Positions 59,767-64,000 of a DNA stretch of 64,000 nt are shown here, piece after piece (position 1 is the stretch's first letter; each line of letters begins with the position of its first letter). The notes under the pieces are model-generated. The model was not told the origin of the DNA, ran no database searches, and was given only the letters and a program-made list of their open reading frames with translations. The position numbers and the translations under genes are program-made. Source of the DNA: Flavobacterium sp. H122 (GTDB lineage: Bacteria > Bacteroidota > Bacteroidia > Flavobacteriales > Flavobacteriaceae); contig NZ_SJZD01000002.1 in assembly GCF_004959765.1 (NCBI RefSeq), positions 62,001 through 126,000 of the forward strand. Direction: 5' to 3'.

Positions 59767-61239
59767 ATGAACCCATTATTATTAACCGACGGTTATAAAG
59801 TTGATCACCGCCGTCAATACCCAGACAACACCACTTTAGTATATTCCAACTGGACACCACGTAAATCAAGAATTGAGGGTGTGAACGAAGTAGTTTTTTT
59901 CGGTCTGCAGTATTTTATCAAGAAATATATTTTGGATGAATTCCAAACGCAATTTTTCGGTCAGCCAAAAGAAAAAGTGGTGGCGCGTTACGCACGCCGA
60001 ATCAATACATACTTAGGCGAAAATCAAGTTGGGACAAAACACATCGAAGATTTACATGATTTAGGGTATATTCCAATGGTCTTCAAAGCACTACCAGAAG
60101 GTTCAACCGTGCCGTTGCGCGTCCCTATGTTTACGATGTACAACACGAAACCCGAATTTTTCTGGCTGACCAATTATTTTGAAACCTTATTGTCGGCTGT
60201 GGTTTGGATGCCTTGTACTTCGGCGACGATTGCCAGACAATACCGTTTGGTGCTGGATAAATTTGCTGAAGAGACTTCATCAATGCCTGAATTTGTGGAC
60301 TGGCAGGGACATGATTTCTCGATGCGCGGTATGGCGGGAATCGAAGCGGCAGTAATTTCGGGCATGGGACATTTATTGAATTTCACAGGAACTGATACTA
60401 TTCCGGCAATCGATGCATTGGAAACATATTATAATGCCAATTCTGAATTGGAATTAATCGGAGGCTCAGTAGCCGCAACCGAACATTCGGTAATGTGTAT
60501 GGGGACTACGGAAGGTGAATATGAAACCTTCAAACGTTTAATTTGTGAAGTGTACCCAAAAGGAATCGTTTCTATCGTATCGGATACCTGGGATTTGTGG
60601 AAAGTACTGACGGATTATATGCCAAGACTGAAAGCGGAAATTGTTAACCGTGAAGGAAAAGTTGTCGTACGTCCTGACAGCGGTGATCCGGTATTGATTA
60701 TTTGTGGTAACCCTGACGGAAAAACCGAACAGGAACGTAAAGGGGTTGTCGAATTGCTTTGGGATGTGTTCGGCGGATCGGTAAACGATAAAGGATATAA
60801 GGAGTTAGTGCCGCAAATCGGGGCTATTTACGGCGACAGTATCACCGTGGACAGAGCCACCAGAATATGCCAAAAACTGAAAGAAAAAGGATTCGCTTCA
60901 ACGAATGTTGTTTTAGGAATTGGTTCGTATACCTATCAGTACAACACCAGAGATACTTTTGGCTTTGCCATGAAAGCGACATACGGGGAAGTAGACGGCA
61001 TCGGACGTGAAATCTTCAAAGACCCGATTACTGACGACGGAACCAAGAAATCGGCTAAAGGTTTGATGAAAATCGAATTGAATGACGGATGCTATGAATT
61101 GAAAGACCAGGCTACTTGGGAAGAAGAGCAACAAGGCGAATTACAAGAAGTATTCCGAGATGGAAAATTATTGGTTGATGATTCATTGGTTGCAATTCGT
61201 GAGCGTATGAAAGAAAAGCAACTAAGCTTTGCCGAATAA
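59767..61239 (+). CDS. nadV: Nicotinamide phosphoribosyltransferase
   Basis: The 490-residue enzyme has the size and motifs of NAMPT/NadV. It joins nicotinamide to PRPP to give NMN, the first step of one-step nicotinamide salvage. Key stretches are NPLLLTDGYKVDHRRQYP, FDWQGHDFSMRGM (about 178-190), TDTIPAIDALE, the active site GGSVAATEHSVM, and YGDSITVDRATRI. Nicotinamide-specific enzymes are longer than nicotinate phosphoribosyltransferases, consistent with this call. It is the last gene of the NrtR-linked operon, followed by a terminator. Confidence 0.95.
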   Translation: MNPLLLTDGYKVDHRRQYPDNTTLVYSNWTPRKSRIEGVNEVVFFGLQYFIKKYILDEFQTQFFGQPKEKVVARYARRINTYLGENQVGTKHIEDLHDLGYIPMVFKALPEGSTVPLRVPMFTMYNTKPEFFWLTNYFETLLSAVVWMPCTSATIARQYRLVLDKFAEETSSMPEFVDWQGHDFSMRGMAGIEAAVISGMGHLLNFTGTDTIPAIDALETYYNANSELELIGGSVAATEHSVMCMGTTEGEYETFKRLICEVYPKGIVSIVSDTWDLWKVLTDYMPRLKAEIVNREGKVVVRPDSGDPVLIICGNPDGKTEQERKGVVELLWDVFGGSVNDKGYKELVPQIGAIYGDSITVDRATRICQKLKEKGFASTNVVLGIGSYTYQYNTRDTFGFAMKATYGEVDGIGREIFKDPITDDGTKKSAKGLMKIELNDGCYELKDQATWEEEQQGELQEVFRDGKLLVDDSLVAIRERMKEKQLSFAE

Positions 61240-61269
61240 TTTATAAAGCTTTTTCAGGCTATTTAATAC

Positions 61270-61291
61270 AAGCCCGCTTTTGCGGGCTTTT
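61270..61291 (+). terminator. Terminator after the NAD operon
   Basis: AAGCCCGC, a TTTT loop and GCGGGCTT form an 8-bp stem followed by a T-rich run, 30 bases past the nadV stop. The next 120 bases are AT-rich with no recognised element. Confidence 0.85.
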
Positions 61292-61418
61292 CGTTTTCTA
61301 TGAAATTCTTCACAAAAACCTAACATTGACCTAACGATTACTTCATAAAACAGTGGCAACTTTAACCTGGAAATAGAGCTCAGATTTCTACAATGTAAAA
61401 TGATAACAATGATACTGT

Positions 61419-62819
61419 ATGACAGAAAAACAAAGAGCATTATGGGAAACCATCCGTAGGTTTTCCTTTGATGAAACCATCGAAGAGTATGGTTTCGAAA
61501 CTAGATTGGCGTATGAAAATAAATGGACCCATTACGTCACCAAACAAGCCATCGAAGAGTATAAGAAGTTCGTGTTTTTAGCTTCAATCTCTAACCAAAT
61601 GGTTTCTCCTTCCGAAATAGTTGATATAGTCTGGCACCAACATCTGATTTTCAGTAAATCCTACGAAAAACTCTGCCAGATACTCGGAAAAAAAATCGGA
61701 CACATTCCTTCCACACACAATCCACATAATCATTCCGTTTTTAAAGAAGCAAAAGAACACACTACTACTTTATATGAATCCTGTTTCGGAAAACAAAATC
61801 CATACTTCTGGGACAACAATTATCTCGATGAAACCCAATTAATCACAAACGATACTGTTTTCCGTAAAAGAATCATAAATACACTTATAGTTTGTCTTTT
61901 TCTTTACTTCCCGCTTTATTTTTTCCTCAAACCATACATTATAGAAATTGATAATCCCGCTTTTATAATGTTAACGCTAATAATACAGTTTTTCCTGTTT
62001 CCGTTTCTTTATTTTCAAATGGATAGAATAGTAGAAAATATGACAAAGGAACTGTATGGAACCGACTTGCATGCGCAAAATTTGAATGGAGCCGAGATTC
62101 TGTGTCTCAGAAAAGGAAATAACAGCCGGTATGTGCATGCGGCAGTGGATAACATGATTAAGAAAAGAATACTTTCGGTGGAAGGAAAAACAGCGATACG
62201 GCTTGGTTTTAATTCCAAAGTTGAAACCATTGATGAGGTTGCTGTAGGCAATGCAATGTCTGTAAACGAAACAATGACCTATCCTGATTTATTCCACAAA
62301 CTGCGGGTAAAAGAATTGTTCTTGATTCCGCAGCAGGCAATGAATAATCTCAGAGAAAAAATAGTCAATGAGAAGCAATTTGTGAAGCATTTCACAGTGC
62401 TGGCCTTGCTTTTGATGCCTGTCCTTTATATCTTATTAATCCGATTGCAGTTAGGTGTTCAAAGAGGCAAACCGGTTACTTTTTTACTGATTGAAATAGG
62501 AATTTATGTTTTGGTCGGTCGCTATTTGCTTAAGAAGGCCTATAATCGTTTGTTTGTTAAAGCCATTCCAGAGCTTTACAATATAAAAATTAAGAGCGGG
62601 GAAAGAATTGATTTGAAAGATAGTTGGGAGTGGCAATATTTACTTTTTGGAACTGCTTTTTACAGTCATGAATTTTTTCCTCTGGTACATCCTGTCCAGG
62701 CAAGCGTTGATTCGGCTCAATCCTCATGGAGCAGTTGTGGCTCAGGTTGCAGTAATAGTTGCGGAAGCAGCTGTGGTTCCAGCTGTGGAGGTGGGTGCGG
62801 CGGATGCGGCGGGGATTAA
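61419..62819 (+). CDS. Membrane protein with GRDP-like N-terminus and Cys/Gly-rich tail (TIGR04222-like)
   Basis: The 466-residue protein starts with a helical region (1-125) resembling glycine-rich domain proteins: SPSEIVDIVWHQHLIFSKSY and HNPHNH. Membrane segments are at about 150-168, 176-195, 325-342 and 352-370. The last 32 residues are almost entirely Cys, Gly and Ser, with many GCG/SCG repeats and 10 cysteines. This combination matches the TIGR04222-type membrane proteins. The tail could bind metal or be disulfide-crosslinked. The function is not known. Not part of the NAD operon, since a terminator precedes it. Confidence 0.85.
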   Translation: MTEKQRALWETIRRFSFDETIEEYGFETRLAYENKWTHYVTKQAIEEYKKFVFLASISNQMVSPSEIVDIVWHQHLIFSKSYEKLCQILGKKIGHIPSTHNPHNHSVFKEAKEHTTTLYESCFGKQNPYFWDNNYLDETQLITNDTVFRKRIINTLIVCLFLYFPLYFFLKPYIIEIDNPAFIMLTLIIQFFLFPFLYFQMDRIVENMTKELYGTDLHAQNLNGAEILCLRKGNNSRYVHAAVDNMIKKRILSVEGKTAIRLGFNSKVETIDEVAVGNAMSVNETMTYPDLFHKLRVKELFLIPQQAMNNLREKIVNEKQFVKHFTVLALLLMPVLYILLIRLQLGVQRGKPVTFLLIEIGIYVLVGRYLLKKAYNRLFVKAIPELYNIKIKSGERIDLKDSWEWQYLLFGTAFYSHEFFPLVHPVQASVDSAQSSWSSCGSGCSNSCGSSCGSSCGGGCGGCGGD

Positions 62820-62876
62820 CCTATTGTTTTTCTGTTTTATGTTTAATTCTGTAATGATACAGAGTTAAGCATTTTT

Positions 62877-63458
62877 TTATTTCCTATAAAATAAATTGTG
62901 ATCAATGTATTCCCAAACTTTGTTAGGCAGCATAGGGATTACATTCTTTTTGTTTTTAATGCATTCACGGATAAAAGTAGAAGACAATTCAATTACTGGA
63001 GCGCCAACCCGATTAATTTTTGGGTGGTTTGCAAATTGACTGTCTATTTCACCCGAATTCATTCTCGGATACACATAAATTGCATGATTTTGAAGAATAA
63101 CCTCATAGTTTTTCCATTTGTGAAGCGAATTCAGATTGTCTTCGCCCATGATTAATGAAAATTCATGAACCGGATACTTTTCCTGTAAATGTGCGAGTGT
63201 ATTTACGGTGTAATTAGGCTGCGGTAATTTGAATTCGATGTCGGAAGGTTTGATTTTTGGGAAATCTTCGGTAGCCAGATGCACCATATGCAAACGGTGA
63301 TAATCATCCAACAGTGAGTTTTTCTGCTTATGCGGATTATGGGGTGTGACCACCATCCAGATCTGATCCAAATCCGAATGCTCTGCCATATGGTTGGCAA
63401 TAATCAAATGTCCTATATGAATAGGGTTAAATGTCCCGAAGTAAAGTCCGATTTTCAT
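62877..63458 (-). CDS. nadD: Nicotinate-nucleotide adenylyltransferase
   Basis: The 193-residue enzyme adenylates nicotinate mononucleotide to deamido-NAD in the cytoplasm. It has the nucleotidyltransferase motif GTFNPIHIGH (8-17), the PHNPHKQK loop and the C-terminal LSSTFIRECIK. Full length. It lies downstream of gmk on the same strand, with an inserted AGGCATT repeat array in the spacer. It is not obviously regulated with the NAD operon nearby, since no GYGTA-N5-YACRC site was seen upstream. Confidence 0.96.
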   Translation of the reverse strand: MKIGLYFGTFNPIHIGHLIIANHMAEHSDLDQIWMVVTPHNPHKQKNSLLDDYHRLHMVHLATEDFPKIKPSDIEFKLPQPNYTVNTLAHLQEKYPVHEFSLIMGEDNLNSLHKWKNYEVILQNHAIYVYPRMNSGEIDSQFANHPKINRVGAPVIELSSTFIRECIKNKKNVIPMLPNKVWEYIDHNLFYRK

Positions 63459-63529
63459 TTTTTAGGCATTAGGCATTAGGCAATAGGCATTAGGCATTAG
63501 CTATTTACTAGTGCCTGGTGGCTGTTGCC
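63459..63529. repeat. AGGCATT-type tandem/palindromic intergenic repeat
   Basis: AGGCATT units with variants such as AGGCAAT recur with about 7-base periodicity, followed by complementary TAGTGCCTG and GTTGCC words on the right. Same word as the 39232 repeat. It fills the nadD-gmk spacer. Confidence 0.8.
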
Positions 63530-64000
63530 TTATTGAACAAAATTCCTTACCAATTCATACGCTTCCTGTTTAGCTACATCCAAATCATAATTTTTGATAA
63601 TGGTATCAAATTGCGGCGCAGTAGCTAACTCAACGTGGGCTTTAGCAATACGCATGTTTATTTTGTCTTCGCTTTCTGTAGAGCGTTCTTTTAAACGGCG
63701 CTTTAATTCATCAACACTTGGCGGTTTTACAAATACAGCTAAAGTTTGTTCTGGAAATTTATGTTTAATACGTAATCCGCCTGCAACATCAATATCAAAA
63801 ATCACATTTTTGCCTAAAGCCCAGATGCGTTCTACTTCTGTTTTTAATGTGCCGTAAAAATTATCACGGTATACTTCTTCCCATTCTACGAAATCTTCGG
63901 CTTTAATATGCTTTTTGAATTCCTCAATAGACATGAAGTAATAGTCTTTTCCTGAAACTTCTTCTCCTCGAGGTTCACGTGTTGCTGCCGAAATTGAAAA
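63530..64000 (-). CDS. gmk: Guanylate kinase, 5' end outside window
   Basis: The minus-strand frame is open from the window edge to the stop at 63530, giving 156 codons of the C-terminal three quarters. It begins FSISAATREPRGEEVSGKDYYF, the kinase GMP-binding segment. DIDVAGGLRIKHKFPEQTLAVFVKPPS and RLKERSTESEDKINMRI (lid) follow. An internal ATG at 63934 is not the true start. The enzyme converts GMP to GDP with ATP. The P-loop lies outside the window. nadD is next downstream. Confidence 0.95.
   Translation of the reverse strand, partial: FSISAATREPRGEEVSGKDYYFMSIEEFKKHIKAEDFVEWEEVYRDNFYGTLKTEVERIWALGKNVIFDIDVAGGLRIKHKFPEQTLAVFVKPPSVDELKRRLKERSTESEDKINMRIAKAHVELATAPQFDTIIKNYDLDVAKQEAYELVRNFVQ

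Noticed and set aside
62647..62868. Ala/Val-rich open frame at the end of the Cys/Gly-tailed protein gene
   Set aside because: It is a frame shadow of the tail repeats; the Cys/Gly frame continues the preceding real protein.
62877..63458. nadD as part of the NrtR regulon
   Set aside because: No GYGTA-N5-YACRC site was seen upstream, and nadD follows gmk on the opposite strand.
1..64000. tRNA, rRNA, IS elements or prophage
   Set aside because: No cloverleaf with CCA-end pattern, transposase, integrase or phage structural gene was recognised.

Overview
The window looks like chromosomal DNA from a member of the Flavobacteriaceae, most likely Flavobacterium or a close relative. The base composition is AT-rich, and many genes are preceded by the Bacteroidota -7 promoter element TAnnTTTG rather than a sigma70-type box. 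The gene content also fits: a complete Bat (aerotolerance) operon, a type IX-secreted giant protein with a C-terminal sorting domain, a TonB receptor with a carboxypeptidase-like N-terminus, and several lipoproteins and families (DUF2480, DUF3078, DUF4382, DUF5689) typical of the phylum. No tRNA, rRNA, CRISPR array, IS element or prophage was recognised.

Layout. 1-0.8 kb: end of a DUF898 membrane protein. 0.9-15.5 kb: iron-sulfur assembly genes (A-type carrier, sufB, sufC, sufD, then sufS, a lipoprotein, sufE, sufT, DUF2480). They are split by a block of about 7 kb (4.9-11.6 kb) of mostly opposite-strand genes: a PEGA/HtrA-like protease, an SGNH/MBOAT acyl-transfer pair and a serine hydrolase. 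A GxxExxY gene flanked by inverted 9-bp repeats sits between sufE and sufT. 15.5-24.9 kb: DUF3078 protein, HflX, a TonB receptor/DUF5689 lipoprotein pair divergent from a secreted endonuclease-like protein, 3-hydroxyanthranilate dioxygenase and an ALDH7-type dehydrogenase. 25.2-30.1 kb: a 1633-residue T9SS cargo protein with four 90-residue repeats. 30.1-38 kb: PhnA-like protein, outer-membrane protein, phosphatase, a disrupted TPR histidine kinase with its response regulator, an AlbA_2 protein, a DUF4382 lipoprotein and an aldo/keto reductase. 38.2-47.5 kb: the MoxR-DUF58-BatD-like-BatA-BatB-BatC-BatD-BatE operon. 47.5-53.8 kb: CvpA, a small conserved protein, pheS, gpsA, a lipoprotein and an iron alcohol dehydrogenase. 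53.9-61.2 kb: a NAD/ADP-ribose operon. 61.4-64 kb: a Cys/Gly-tailed membrane protein, nadD and the 3' part of gmk.

The most interesting system is the NAD operon. A NrtR-type Nudix regulator precedes a tightly packed eight-gene unit: short Prs (PRPP supply), NADAR, 2OG-Fe(II) dioxygenase, ADP-ribosylglycohydrolase, a coiled-coil protein, a VWA-like protein, a divergent PurA paralogue and a nicotinamide phosphoribosyltransferase. Three matching palindromes of form GYGTA-N5-YACRC lie in the two promoter regions, two of them at the first base of the transcript side of the -7 boxes. This suggests autoregulated NAD salvage coupled to handling of ADP-ribosylated molecules, with several steps of unknown chemistry.

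Two other signals stand out. The histidine kinase gene carries a 71-base perfect hairpin plus a 42-base direct repeat over its signal peptide, and a frameshift at an A10 tract just after its H-box. The spacers from 14 kb and from 39 kb onward hold imperfectly palindromic intergenic repeats built from degenerate 7-10 bp words.
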